Part shown: piece after piece, positions 1 to 8,096 of the stretch
Numbering within the stretch: position 1 is the stretch's first letter
Layout of the letters: each line of letters starts with the position of its first letter
DNA from: Pseudomonas borbori
GTDB lineage: Bacteria > Pseudomonadota > Gammaproteobacteria > Pseudomonadales > Pseudomonadaceae
Assembly (NCBI RefSeq): GCF_900115555.1
Contig: NZ_FOWX01000033.1
Span: forward strand, 1 to 54,747
Length of the DNA: 54,747 nucleotides
Direction: 5' to 3'
Translations under genes and position numbers: made by a program
The notes under the pieces: model-generated
Databases searched by the model: none
What the model was told of the DNA's origin: nothing
Seen by the model: the letters and a program-made list of their open reading frames with translations, nothing else

Positions 1-141
1 GGGGTCGGATCAGTGAGAGATCACTGTCCAAGTGCTCGTGGAATCAGTGTCCAAGGGGCCGTGGAATGAGTGTCCAAGTCAGCGTGGAATCGCTGTCCAA
101 GTGTTCGTGGACTGGGTGTCCAAGTGCGCATGGAATCCCCA
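1..141. mobile_element. End of an insertion sequence (IS21-like) interrupting nuoA
   Basis: The nuoA reading frame is continuous with its family down to about position 142 and then changes to unrelated sequence made of five 23-bp tandem units. The element tip appears to end in CA at about 141, as expected for IS21-type elements (TG...CA), whose ends carry several transposase-binding repeats. No transposase gene is inside the window, so the family assignment rests only on the end structure and is tentative. Confidence 0.6.
25..139. repeat. Five tandem 23-bp units at the IS end
   Basis: Units begin at 25, 48, 71, 94 and 117 with an exact period of 23 bp. Each starts TGTCCAAG and carries a TGGA(A/C)T-type block about 15 bp in (consensus TGTCCAAGtgNNCGTGGAAT). 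There are no spacers between units, so this is a tandem array and not a CRISPR. It is most simply read as the multiple transposase-binding sites of the IS terminus. Confidence 0.85.
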
Positions 142-450
142 CACCAGGGCTTCGATAAAACCGGGCCAGCCGCTTTCGCGCAGCGAAATGGCCCAGGCAA
201 AGAGAAACAGGGCTTCGATGTCGAAGATCACGAACAGCATCGCGACCAGGTAGAACTTGGCGGAAAAGCGCAGGCGCGCGCCGCCGGTAGAGACGATGCC
301 GGACTCGAACGGCTCGTTCTTGCTGCGCCCCCAGGCTTTGCTGCCGAGCAGGCTGGAGACCCCGAGCATGAAGGCGCACAACCCGGCTACGCCCAACAGA
401 AAAATTGCAAACCCCCAGTTATGGGCCAGGCTCGCTACCACATCAGGCAT
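79..450 (-). pseudogene. nuoA: NADH-quinone oxidoreductase subunit A, 3' end replaced by an IS
   Basis: NuoA is a small three-helix membrane subunit of respiratory complex I. The start at 450 has a GAGGAG ribosome-binding site. Family features are present: first helix (WGFAIFLLGVAGLCAFMLGV), the SKNEPFESGI signature loop, and second helix (FYLVAMLFVIFDIEALFLFA). Only about 103 codons are native. From about 141 the frame runs into the insertion sequence, adds about 20 foreign residues (HAHLDTQSTNTWTAIPR) and stops at 79. The family is usually about 137 residues, so the third membrane helix is lost. nuoA normally leads the nuo operon, which would lie to the left, so the insertion is probably both inactivating and polar. 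Confidence 0.85.
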
Positions 451-642
451 GCCGTACTCCTCGACAAGGATGGGTGTTGCTGACGCATCACTCCCCGTGA
501 CTGCGTCACAGCGGTTTACTCAATACTAGGCGGGGTTTGGCGAGTCAGTGGCTTTGTGCGGAAAAAAACTCGATCCATGACCTTGGCCGGCTGCCAAGTT
601 GGTGTCCGGGCCCGCACCTCGGGTTGGCCTGCCTGGAAGGTT

Positions 643-981
643 TCAGCAGGCTGTATCGGCCCCGGCCTGCTTGCCGAGGGTGCCGAATTCGACCGGCGTC
701 TTCACGTAGAACAAGGCGAAATCTTCCTGTTGCAAGCGCTCGAACAACCGAGTGCATTCCTCTTCGCTGAGCACCAGGGAGACCTCCATCGGCTGATCGG
801 CAAGCTCGAAGAAATGGTAGGAGTGGAGTTTGCCCGTATGGCCGAAGCCCTCGATCCCGGACACTAGAGTGGCGCCGCGCAAGTGCATTTCCTTGGCCAG
901 GGCGACCAGCCAGTCCGCGAGCATTTTGCCCTGATAGCGGCGATTCTGTTGGGTAAAGAAGGTCACCTGATAACCGTGCAT
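643..981 (-). CDS. DUF190 family protein
   Basis: A 112-residue protein beginning MHGYQVTFFTQQNRRYQGK, with a good AGGAG ribosome-binding site ahead of the ATG at 981. The frame stays open further upstream, but that extension is low-complexity and unlike the family. The pattern GY-VTFFTQQ-RR at the start and GATLV-GIEGFG-G in the middle is typical of DUF190, a small PII-like ferredoxin-fold family. In many bacteria DUF190 genes lie beside crcB, which has led to suggested links with ion or fluoride homeostasis. Here the window's crcB is 25 kb away. The biochemical role is unknown. Confidence 0.8.
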   Translation of the reverse strand: MHGYQVTFFTQQNRRYQGKMLADWLVALAKEMHLRGATLVSGIEGFGHTGKLHSYHFFELADQPMEVSLVLSEEECTRLFERLQQEDFALFYVKTPVEFGTLGKQAGADTAC

Positions 982-1184
982 GATCACTCTCCTGCAGCCT
1001 GTGACGACGCTTTCAGCATAGCGCCACCCGGCCGTCATAGACCATGGCGGGCAATGCCGTTCGGGAGCTGCCTTGTGCAGGAGTCTTCGTAAGCGGGCTG
1101 CCCGTCTTCGACAGAGCGCTGTCGCGCAGCGAACTGGAGGCAAACGTGTCTGTTGGCTTGTGGCGAGCGGCCGGGCGGCGTTCC

Positions 1185-1243
1185 GCTTTAGCCGTGAAGC
1201 TGTGCTGTGCATCGACGAGTTCGCGGCTAAAGCCCCTCCCACA
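1185..1243. repeat. REP-like inverted pair
   Basis: GCTTTAGCCGTGAA (1185-1198) faces TTCGCGGCTAAAGC (1220-1233), followed by CCCTCCCACA. The right half read in reverse is TGTGGGAGGGGCTTTAGCCGCGAA, a form very common as an intergenic REP element in Pseudomonas genomes. Two opposed copies suggest a BIME-like unit. Confidence 0.7.
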
Positions 1244-1327
1244 AAAAGCGTCATAACCCATGACATCCATATGCGGGTTGTTTGATAAGAACGGTCTGGC
1301 TCAATAGGTAACGAGAACATAGCCAAT

Positions 1328-1361
1328 GAAAAAGCCCCGGCATCGCTGCCGGGGCTTTCTT
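1328..1361 (-). terminator. Rho-independent terminator of aceA
   Basis: AAAGCCCCGGC-ATCGCT-GCCGGGGCTTT forms an 11-bp stem. Read on the minus strand it ends in a short T run, 50 bases beyond the aceA stop. Confidence 0.85.
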
Positions 1362-1410
1362 GTCGCGGGCTCGGGGGACGCGAGGTCCTGGCCGAGTGAA
1401 ACAGTGGCGC

Positions 1411-3006
1411 TTAGCCGAACTGGTTCATGGTGTTGTCTTTACCGCTTGCCTTCAGAGCCGCTTCGCCAGCGAAGTACTCTTTATGGTTGTCGCCGATGTC
1501 GGAGCCAGCCATGTTCTGGTGCTTGACGCAGGCGATGCCCTGACGCAGTTCCTGACGCTGAACACCTTTGACGTAGGCCAGCATGCCTTCTTCTGCGAAG
1601 TACCCTTTGGCCAGGTTGTCGGTGGACAGCGCGGCGGTGTGGTAGGTCGGCAGGGTGATCAGGTGGTGGAAGATGCCGGCTTGAGCCGAACCGTCACGCT
1701 GGAAGGTGCGGATCATTTCATCGGCACGCAGCGCCAGTTCGGTTTCGTCGTACTCCACGCTCATCAGCTGGGCGCGGTCGTAGGCGGAAACGTCCTTGCC
1801 TTCGGCAACCATGGCGTCGAACACCTGCTGGCGGAAGTTCAGGGTCCAGTTGAACGACGGGCTGTTGTTGTACACCAGCTTGGCGTTCGGGATTTCCTTG
1901 CGGATTTCGTCAACCATGGCCGCGATCTGACCGACGTGCGGCTTCTCGGTTTCGATCCACAGCAGGTCGGCACCGTTGCGCAGCGAGGTGATGCAGTCCA
2001 GGACGCAGCGCGCTTCGCCGGTGCCTTTGCGGAACTGGAACAGGTTGCTCGGCAGACGCTTGGGACGCAGCAGTTTGCCTTCGCGGTTGAGTACCACGTC
2101 GCCGTTCTTCAGGTCGGCAGTGGAGACCTCATCGCAGTCGAGGAAGGAGTTGTACAGGTCGCCCAGGTCGCCCGGCTCGTTGGTCACGGCGATCTGCTTG
2201 GTCAGGCCGGCGCCCAGGGAGTCGGTACGAGCAACGATCACACCGTTGTCGATGCCCAGCTCGAGGAAGGCGTAACGAACGGCAGCGATCTTGGCGAGGA
2301 AGTCGGCATGCGGAACGGTCACTTTACCGTCCTGGTGGCCGCACTGCTTCTCGTCGGAAACCTGGTTTTCGATCTGGATGCAGCAAGCGCCTGCTTCGAT
2401 CATGCGCTTGGCCAGCAGGTAGGTGGCTTCCGGGTTACCGAAACCGGCGTCGATGTCGGCGATGATCGGCACGATGTGGGTTTCGTGGTTGTCGATCTGG
2501 CTCTGGATCTCAGCGGCCTTGGCGTTGTCGCCGGCGGCGCGGGCGGCATCCAAAGCGGTGAACAGCAGGTCCAGTTCACGGCTGTCGGCCTGGCGCAGGA
2601 AGGTGTACAGCTCTTCGATCAGGTCGGAGACGGCCGTCTTCTCGTGCATCGACTGGTCCGGCAGCGGGCCGAACTCGGAACGCAGGGCTGCGACCATCCA
2701 GCCGGACAGGTAGAGGTAGCGCTTGTCGGTGGTCTTCAGGTGCTTCTTGATGGAGATCATCTTCTGCTGACCGATGAACCCATGCCAGCAGCCCAGGGAC
2801 TGGGTGTAGACGGAAGAGTCGGCATCGTACTCGGCCATGTCCTTGCGCATGATATCGGCGGTGTACTGGGCGATTTCCAGACCGGTCTTGAAGCGGTTCT
2901 GGGCACGCATGCGGGCCACGGATTCCGGGTTGATAGCGCTCCAGCTGTTGCCGTTGGTCTCTTTCAGAGCGGCTACTGCCTTGATGTCGTTTTGATAAGC
3001 GGACAT
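1411..3006 (-). CDS. aceA: Isocitrate lyase
   Basis: Cleaves isocitrate to succinate and glyoxylate, the first step of the glyoxylate shunt, in the cytoplasm. The protein is 531 residues, the length of the long Pseudomonas isocitrate lyase. Start MSAYQNDIKAV is chosen over an upstream in-frame ATG because AAGGATTGACC precedes it. The metal-site strand IIADIDAGFG is at about 181-190 and the catalytic loop is K220-QCGH-224; the family consensus is K(K/R)CGH, so Gln at the second position marks this subclass. The gene is monocistronic, with its own terminator and a 500-bp upstream region containing a TGTAGT/ACTACA palindrome. Both isocitrate dehydrogenases that compete for its substrate are encoded about 8-12 kb away. 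Confidence 0.97.
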   Translation of the reverse strand: MSAYQNDIKAVAALKETNGNSWSAINPESVARMRAQNRFKTGLEIAQYTADIMRKDMAEYDADSSVYTQSLGCWHGFIGQQKMISIKKHLKTTDKRYLYLSGWMVAALRSEFGPLPDQSMHEKTAVSDLIEELYTFLRQADSRELDLLFTALDAARAAGDNAKAAEIQSQIDNHETHIVPIIADIDAGFGNPEATYLLAKRMIEAGACCIQIENQVSDEKQCGHQDGKVTVPHADFLAKIAAVRYAFLELGIDNGVIVARTDSLGAGLTKQIAVTNEPGDLGDLYNSFLDCDEVSTADLKNGDVVLNREGKLLRPKRLPSNLFQFRKGTGEARCVLDCITSLRNGADLLWIETEKPHVGQIAAMVDEIRKEIPNAKLVYNNSPSFNWTLNFRQQVFDAMVAEGKDVSAYDRAQLMSVEYDETELALRADEMIRTFQRDGSAQAGIFHHLITLPTYHTAALSTDNLAKGYFAEEGMLAYVKGVQRQELRQGIACVKHQNMAGSDIGDNHKEYFAGEAALKASGKDNTMNQFG

Positions 3007-3504
3007 GGTCAATCCTTCAATGTATGTGTTTGGTTGAGCACCGACTTTCCCACTCAAAACCTGTGAGGGTCATGGTTGCGGGGGCTCACAGCAGTACGAG
3101 AGAGAGTGACCAGGACGCGGTTGCAGCCGCGAGGAGGGGGGACGAAACGAACAGTGCGTTTGACTACAGCTGCTGCAAATGATCGAGTCATTTGGCGTTT
3201 ACCGGATCAAAGATGCCGTTGGACGACTCAGTAGGCTGTAACTGTCTGCTGGCTGCTACGTTGAAGCGCTTCCCCGTCCCTCAGGACAACTTCGTTCCAG
3301 TCGCAATCTCGTCGAACGGCCTTGTGGGCTTTACAACACGAATCGGCTCTGGCGGTAAGCCTAAGCACGACCCGGAGACCCTTTCCAGGGCCCCTGATTA
3401 GCGGGAGCGAGGCCATCATGCCTCTGCTAAAAGTGTTCGTCAAACGTTTTGTAGTGCTTTTTCACGACTACTACATAAGTATTACGACGACCGGCGAGTC
3501 AGTT
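3007..3504. other. aceA upstream region
   Basis: No gene is supported here. It should contain the aceA promoter. The only clear element seen is the TGTAGT/ACTACA palindrome at 3450-3475. Confidence 0.6.
3450..3475. promoter_or_regulatory. Candidate RccR-type operator upstream of aceA
   Basis: TGTAGT (3450-3455) and ACTACA (3470-3475) form a perfect 6-bp inverted pair separated by 14 bases. The RpiR-family regulator RccR of pseudomonads is reported to bind TGTAGT-N-ACTACA palindromes near aceA and other carbon-metabolism genes. The spacing here is slightly shorter than the 15-16 I recall, and the site is about 445 bp from the aceA start, so this is a suggestion only. Confidence 0.4.
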
Positions 3505-4314
3505 TTAATCGACGATCTCGACCTTGACCCGCAGGCTCATGTCCTCACGTCCCTGGGTCGAGCGCTGGCGCAGGACGTCACCTTGCTCGGCCTGGCTCTG
3601 CTGGTTAACGCTGCCGATGCTGATCCATTCCCCAAGCCGACCGCTGACCCGGGTATCGGTGCTCTGGATGTCGATTACCCCGGGTTGTGATGAACTCAGG
3701 CGGTCGCGATTGCTGCTGATATTGATATGCACGATTTCGCCGGTGAGGCTGGCAGTCACGTAGAAACCGCGGGTGACGTCGCGGTATTCGGTGCTGTTGT
3801 AGGCCTGGCCGTAGGAGTCGCGGTGAGTCGAACTGAGGGGCACGCTCTGGCCGACCTGGATCAGCGCCGGGTAGCCCTCGGTGGCTTGTACCTGCTGGGT
3901 GCCGCCGCTACGGCTGTCGGTAGTGCGGTTGATGATGCGCACCTGGTCGCGACCGTTGATTTCACCCCGGCCAATCTGCACCTGGGCATCGCCGGTGCTT
4001 ATGGTGCCGTCGGCGCGATAGCCACGCTCGCTCTGGTAGCTGGAGTCCGAACTGTCGACACTGATCAGCAAGCGCCGTGGGCGGGTGTCCAGTTGCTCGA
4101 GCAACTGGCGTATTTCCGCGATCTTGGCCGGCGCGGCGTTGACGATCAACTGGTTGCCGTAGGCGTTGGCGCGGCCGTCGTTGCCCAGCAGCGACTGCAC
4201 CAGCGGCAGCACATCGTCGGCCGTGCGGTAATTCAGCGCGATGACTTCGGTGGCCGCACTGAGGGGCAGGGCGATGCTGAGCAGTAGGCCCGCGAGCAGG
4301 GTACGCGCACTCAT
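3505..4314 (-). CDS. Secretin/NolW-like short-domain protein, periplasmic
   Basis: A 269-residue protein with a cleavable signal peptide (MSARTLLAGLLLSIALPLSA, then ATEVIAL). Residues about 22-80 match the short N-domain of secretins: TEVIALNYRTADDVLPLVQSL, then a central LIVNAAPAKIAEIRQLLEQLD. The rest (about 85-269) is Ser/Gln/Arg-rich and resembles the beta-rich part of a secretin, but it is too short for a full pore. No other secretion genes are nearby. Its ATG overlaps the stop of the next gene upstream by 4 bp (ATGA), so it is the last gene of a four-gene minus-strand operon with the DUF7931, GNAT and roxA genes. Function unknown; probably envelope-associated. Confidence 0.75.
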   Translation of the reverse strand: MSARTLLAGLLLSIALPLSAATEVIALNYRTADDVLPLVQSLLGNDGRANAYGNQLIVNAAPAKIAEIRQLLEQLDTRPRRLLISVDSSDSSYQSERGYRADGTISTGDAQVQIGRGEINGRDQVRIINRTTDSRSGGTQQVQATEGYPALIQVGQSVPLSSTHRDSYGQAYNSTEYRDVTRGFYVTASLTGEIVHINISSNRDRLSSSQPGVIDIQSTDTRVSGRLGEWISIGSVNQQSQAEQGDVLRQRSTQGREDMSLRVKVEIVD

Positions 4315-4949
4315 AGCAGGAAGCTCCTTAGGTCGGGGGCGGTGATGCTGGTCTGCCAGGCCTGATCGAATTGCGCCTGGCGCAAGCGCACACGGGCAGG
4401 ATCCTGGTACAGCGCATAGCCGGCGAATTGTTCGGGTTCGGGGCGCAACAGCAAGCCGCGGTCATCGGCCAGTAAAAAGGCCACCTCTTCGCTGGGGTGG
4501 TCCGGGTGCAGTAGGCGAATATGCAGGTTGCTCGACAATCGGCGCGACAAGCCAAGCAAGCGGTGGCCCCGTTTCACCGCGCGGCTGATGTCTTTGACCA
4601 GGATGCGCAGGCGGTTCTTCGGGCTGGCCAGGAGGAAACGGGTGCAGGCCTCCTGGATGCTGCTGTGGTGGTACAGCCAGGGGTCGAGGTCGGCACTGTA
4701 GATGCACAGGCTGCGCTGGGCTTGCTGGAGCATGGCCAGGGCATGGGCGCGGGCCATCTCCGGCTGATCGAAGCGCTCCAGCGCCAGGTGCTCGCCGAGG
4801 ATGAACGGCGCCGGTTCTGCCTGTGGGCTCTCGCCCGGGGCCGGTTCGGGGTTGCGCACGGCAAAACGCCCCGGCGACTGAAACTCGATGGCGGGAAGCG
4901 CTGCTGGCTCGTGGCTCTCGGTTACGTCTGACGGGGCGTCTGGGTTCAT
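4311..4949 (-). CDS. DUF7931 (phospholipase D-like fold) protein
   Basis: A 212-residue cytoplasmic protein. The first 50 residues are Pro/Glu/Ser-rich and likely disordered. Residues about 55-210 form a conserved domain (LCIYSADLDPWLYHH, then NRLRILVKDISRAVKRGHRL) that resembles one half of a phospholipase D-like fold without an intact HKD motif. Similar genes follow GNAT acetyltransferase genes in pseudomonads, and the family is sometimes labelled as acetyltransferase-related by association. It lies 26 bp beyond the GNAT stop and overlaps the secretin-like gene by ATGA, so translational coupling is likely. Catalytic activity cannot be inferred. Confidence 0.7.
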   Translation of the reverse strand: MNPDAPSDVTESHEPAALPAIEFQSPGRFAVRNPEPAPGESPQAEPAPFILGEHLALERFDQPEMARAHALAMLQQAQRSLCIYSADLDPWLYHHSSIQEACTRFLLASPKNRLRILVKDISRAVKRGHRLLGLSRRLSSNLHIRLLHPDHPSEEVAFLLADDRGLLLRPEPEQFAGYALYQDPARVRLRQAQFDQAWQTSITAPDLRSFLL

Positions 4950-4975
4950 CCTGACCTCGCAGTTATTGCTCGCGG

Positions 4976-5401
4976 CTATTGACTGTGGCGCACCATGTCC
5001 ACATGGGGAATGCCGGCGTCGAGGTATTCGCCGCTGACGATGGCAAAGCCAAGCCTTTCATAGAAAGGCGTGGCCTGCACCTGGGCGCTGAGCATTTGTT
5101 GCTGCAGGCCACGTTTTTCCGCTTCCGCGATCACCGCGCGCAGCAGTGCATCGCCGACTTTCAGGCCACGCCAGTCCTTGAGCACCGAAACCCGGCCGAT
5201 ATGCCCGTCCGGCAGCAGGCGCGCGGTACCAATCGGGTAATCGCCCTCGTAGACGAGAAAATGCAAGGCCTCGGCATCCTCGGCATCCCACTCCAGTTCC
5301 GGCGGCACCGCTTGCTCGGCAATGAACACCGTCTCGCGAATGCGCCGCAGGTCGGCGTTGTCCTTTTGCCAATCGGCCAGGCGCACGTGGATGCTATTCA
5401 T
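4976..5401 (-). CDS. GNAT family N-acetyltransferase (ElaA-like)
   Basis: A 141-residue single-domain GNAT enzyme that should transfer acetyl from acetyl-CoA to an unknown amine. Start MNSIHVRLADW is preferred: its ATG lies inside the GATGAATAG that ends roxA, giving an 8-bp overlap and coupling, and the upstream frame extension is unlike the family. The acetyl-CoA loop is RVSVLKDWRGLKVGDALL (motif A, R/Q-x-x-G-x-G/A). The motif B strand is TPFYERLGFAIVSGEYLDAG, which ends in the typical YxRxGF followed by an H-x-x-M ending. It is the second gene of the roxA operon. The substrate is not predictable. Confidence 0.85.
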   Translation of the reverse strand: MNSIHVRLADWQKDNADLRRIRETVFIAEQAVPPELEWDAEDAEALHFLVYEGDYPIGTARLLPDGHIGRVSVLKDWRGLKVGDALLRAVIAEAEKRGLQQQMLSAQVQATPFYERLGFAIVSGEYLDAGIPHVDMVRHSQ

Positions 5402-6560
5402 CGGCAAACTCCAGACTGCCCTGCTTGGCCAGCTCCAGAAGCAGATTACGCCCCTCATCATCGGTCAGCCATGAACCGAGGTTGTCGATATGCAGCGCGT
5501 CGGCCGAGCAGATCAGCTTCAGCAGCTCGCGCTGGCTGGCAGACAGCAGGCGGCTCTGGCCACTGGCGAACAGCACCAGGTCTTCGCCGACTTCGGACCA
5601 GGCCAGGCGTGCGCTGGGGTTGCGGATCAGCACGGCGCCAGCTTGCAGGCTGCCGAGGAAGGCCGGTTCGTCGATTTCGATCCCGGCGATCAGTTCCGGG
5701 TAGCGCGGTTCGGTCATGAACTGGCCGAACCAGGTCATCAGCAGGCGCTCGTCGCTCATGTGTTCATTGAGCAGGGCTTTCAGACGATCCAGGGCGTCAC
5801 GCTGGATCTGGTGCGGATCGCTGGTCGGCTGCGCATCGGCGTCGCTGTAGCGGTCCTCATCCGGCAGGAACTGGCCGAGAAAGTCGGTGAAATGGGTCAG
5901 TACTTCGGCGGCGCTTGGCGCGCGGAAGCCTACGGAATAGGTCATGCAATCATCCTCAGCGGTACCACAGTGGGCCAGGAGCGGCGGCAGATAGAGCATG
6001 TCGCCGGGTTCCAGGACCCATTCTTCAGTTTTAGCGAATTCGGCAAGGATCTTCAGATCCGCGTGCGGCAACAGCGGGCTGTCGGAGTTGCACAGCTGGC
6101 CGACCTGCCAGCGGCGCTTGCCGTAGCCCTGCAGCAGGAACACATCGTAGTTGTCGAAGTGCGGACCGACGCCACCGCCAGGTGCGGCGAAGCTGATCAT
6201 CACGTCGTCGATGCGCCACTTGGGCAGGAACTTGAACTCCTCAAGCAGTTCGGCCACCTCCGGGACGAACTGGTCGACGGCTTGCACCAGCAGGGTCCAG
6301 TCGCGCTCTGGCAGCTGGGCGAAGGCGTCTTCGGCGAACGGGCCGCGGCGCAACTCCCATGGCCGCTCGCCGTGCTCGATGACCAGGCGCGACTCGATTT
6401 CCTCTTCCAGGGCCAGGCCGGCCAACTCGTCCGGCGAGATCGGGCTCTCGAAGCCGGGCATGGCCTGGCGCACCAGCAGGGGTTTCTTCTGCCAGTAGTC
6501 GCGCAGGAACTCACGGGCCGTCAGGCCGCCCAACAGCTGCAGCGGAGTATCAGGATTCAT
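5394..6560 (-). CDS. roxA: Ribosomal protein uL16 arginine hydroxylase (JmjC/cupin)
   Basis: A 388-residue Fe(II)/2-oxoglutarate oxygenase of the YcfD/RoxA family. The E. coli homologue hydroxylates an arginine of ribosomal protein L16. The JmjC iron triad is visible as H134-x-D136 (VGPHFDNYDVF) and H197 (PPLLAHCGT). The 2-oxoglutarate and dimer regions follow (KRRWQVGQ, then YSVGFRAPS). The C-terminal winged-helix part ends LELAKQGSLEFADE. It is the first gene of a four-gene minus-strand operon and lies downstream of the purB terminator, so it should have its own promoter in the 60-80 bp before its start. Length matches the family. Confidence 0.92.
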   Translation of the reverse strand: MNPDTPLQLLGGLTAREFLRDYWQKKPLLVRQAMPGFESPISPDELAGLALEEEIESRLVIEHGERPWELRRGPFAEDAFAQLPERDWTLLVQAVDQFVPEVAELLEEFKFLPKWRIDDVMISFAAPGGGVGPHFDNYDVFLLQGYGKRRWQVGQLCNSDSPLLPHADLKILAEFAKTEEWVLEPGDMLYLPPLLAHCGTAEDDCMTYSVGFRAPSAAEVLTHFTDFLGQFLPDEDRYSDADAQPTSDPHQIQRDALDRLKALLNEHMSDERLLMTWFGQFMTEPRYPELIAGIEIDEPAFLGSLQAGAVLIRNPSARLAWSEVGEDLVLFASGQSRLLSASQRELLKLICSADALHIDNLGSWLTDDEGRNLLLELAKQGSLEFADE

Positions 6561-6589
6561 CGCTAAGCCCTTGAAATAAATAAAAGCCC

Positions 6590-6620
6590 AAAAATAAAAA
6601 CGCCCGGCACTGCCGGGCGT
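6590..6620 (-). terminator. Rho-independent terminator of purB
   Basis: CGCCCGGCA-C-TGCCGGGCG (6601-6619) is a perfect 9-bp stem. On the minus strand it is followed by TTTTTATTTTT, just after the purB stop. Confidence 0.9.
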
Positions 6621-6637
6621 GCAAAGGACTCGAGCGG

Positions 6638-8008
6638 TTAAATGCGCTTGGCCTGGACGACCGCATTGCCGATGTAGTTGGCTGGGGTCAGCAGCTTCAG
6701 TTCGGCTTTGGCGGCGGCCGGCATATCGAGACCATCGATGAAAGTCTGCAGCGCGGCGGCAGAGATACCCTTGCCGCGAGTCAGTTCTTTCAGCTTCTCG
6801 TAGGGGTTCTCGATGGCGTAGCGACGCATGACGGTCTGGATCGGCTCGGCCAGCACTTCCCAGCAGGCGTCCAGGTCTTCAGCGATTTTCTGAGTATTGA
6901 GCTCCAACTTGCTGATTCCCTTGAGACTTGCCTCATAGGCAATAACGCTATGGGCGAAGCCGACCCCCAGGTTGCGCAGCACGGTGGAGTCAGTCAGGTC
7001 ACGCTGCCAGCGCGAGATCGGCAGTTTGCTGGCCAGGTGCTGGAACAGCGCGTTGGCGATCCCCAGGTTGCCTTCGGAGTTCTCGAAGTCGATCGGGTTG
7101 ACCTTGTGCGGCATGGTCGAGGAGCCGATTTCGCCGGCGATGGTGCGCTGCTTGAAGTAACCCAGGGAGATATAGCCCCAGATATCGCGATCGAAGTCGA
7201 TCAGGATGGTGTTGAAGCGGGCGATGGCGTCGAACAGCTCGGCGATGTAGTCGTGCGGCTCGATCTGCGTGGTGTAGGGGTTGAACTGCAAGCCCAGGTC
7301 GCCTTCGATGAAGGCGCGAGCGTTGGCTTCCCAGTCGATCTGCGGGTAGGCCGACAGGTGGGCGTTGTAGTTGCCTACCGCACCGTTGATCTTGCCCAGC
7401 AGCGGTACGGCCGCGACCTGGGCGATCTGCCGCTCGAGGCGGTAGACCACGTTGGCCAGTTCCTTGCCCAGGGTGGTCGGCGAGGCCGGCTGGCCGTGGG
7501 TGCGCGAGAGCATCGGCACGTCGGCGAATTTCACCGCCAGCTCGCGGATGGCTTCGGCAGTCTGGCGCATCAGCGGCAACAGCACGGTGTCGCGACCTTC
7601 ACGCAGCATCAGGGCGTGGGACAGGTTGTTGATGTCCTCGCTGGTGCAGGCGAAGTGGATGAACTCGCTGACCTTGTCCAGCTCCGGCAGCTTGGCGGCC
7701 TGTTCCTTGAGCAGGTACTCCACGGCCTTGACGTCGTGGTTGGTGGTGCGCTCGATCTCTTTCACACGCTCGGCGTGCTCGAGGGCGAAATTGTCCGCCA
7801 GTTGGTTGAGTAGCGCCTGGGCTTCGGCCGAGAAGGCCGGGACTTCGCCGATGCCTTCGTGGGCGGCCAGGCGTTGCAACCAACGCACTTCGACCAGGAC
7901 GCGAAAGCGGATCAGGCCGTATTCGCTGAAAATCGGGCGCAGGGCGCCGGTTCTGCCGGCATAGCGGCCATCAACGGGGGAAACCGCGGTGAGCGAGGAA
8001 AGCTGCAT
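6638..8008 (-). CDS. purB: Adenylosuccinate lyase
   Basis: Acts twice in purine synthesis: it cleaves SAICAR to AICAR and adenylosuccinate to AMP, releasing fumarate each time. The protein is 456 residues starting MQLSSLTAVSPVDGRY, which matches the family N-terminus; an upstream in-frame extension is not conserved. The fumarase-superfamily signature GSSTMPHKVNP is clear, as are TNHDVKAVEYLL and the LSRTHGQPASPTTLG substrate loop. The ribosome-binding site is weak. It ends at a strong terminator. Confidence 0.97.
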   Translation of the reverse strand: MQLSSLTAVSPVDGRYAGRTGALRPIFSEYGLIRFRVLVEVRWLQRLAAHEGIGEVPAFSAEAQALLNQLADNFALEHAERVKEIERTTNHDVKAVEYLLKEQAAKLPELDKVSEFIHFACTSEDINNLSHALMLREGRDTVLLPLMRQTAEAIRELAVKFADVPMLSRTHGQPASPTTLGKELANVVYRLERQIAQVAAVPLLGKINGAVGNYNAHLSAYPQIDWEANARAFIEGDLGLQFNPYTTQIEPHDYIAELFDAIARFNTILIDFDRDIWGYISLGYFKQRTIAGEIGSSTMPHKVNPIDFENSEGNLGIANALFQHLASKLPISRWQRDLTDSTVLRNLGVGFAHSVIAYEASLKGISKLELNTQKIAEDLDACWEVLAEPIQTVMRRYAIENPYEKLKELTRGKGISAAALQTFIDGLDMPAAAKAELKLLTPANYIGNAVVQAKRI

Positions 8009-8096
8009 AAGAGGGCGTTCTCGGACAATCGGCTGACGAAAAGGGCGCATATCATACATTAAATCGCCGCTCTGGCCGCGTTTGCTCGCTAGCCGT

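Larger units (their letters stand above)
982..1410. other. Intergenic region between aceA and the DUF190 gene
   Basis: No convincing gene. It holds a REP-like inverted pair (1185-1243) and the aceA terminator (1328-1361). The leader of the DUF190 gene is at its left edge. Confidence 0.6.

Noticed and set aside
25..139. CRISPR-like regular repeats
   Set aside because: The 23-bp units are directly tandem with no spacers, there are only five, no cas genes are near, and they coincide with the end of an insertion sequence.
1360..3066. Long open frame (about 568 codons) opposite aceA
   Set aside because: It is the antisense shadow of a high-G+C gene: no ribosome-binding site, no family resemblance, and the minus strand is clearly isocitrate lyase.
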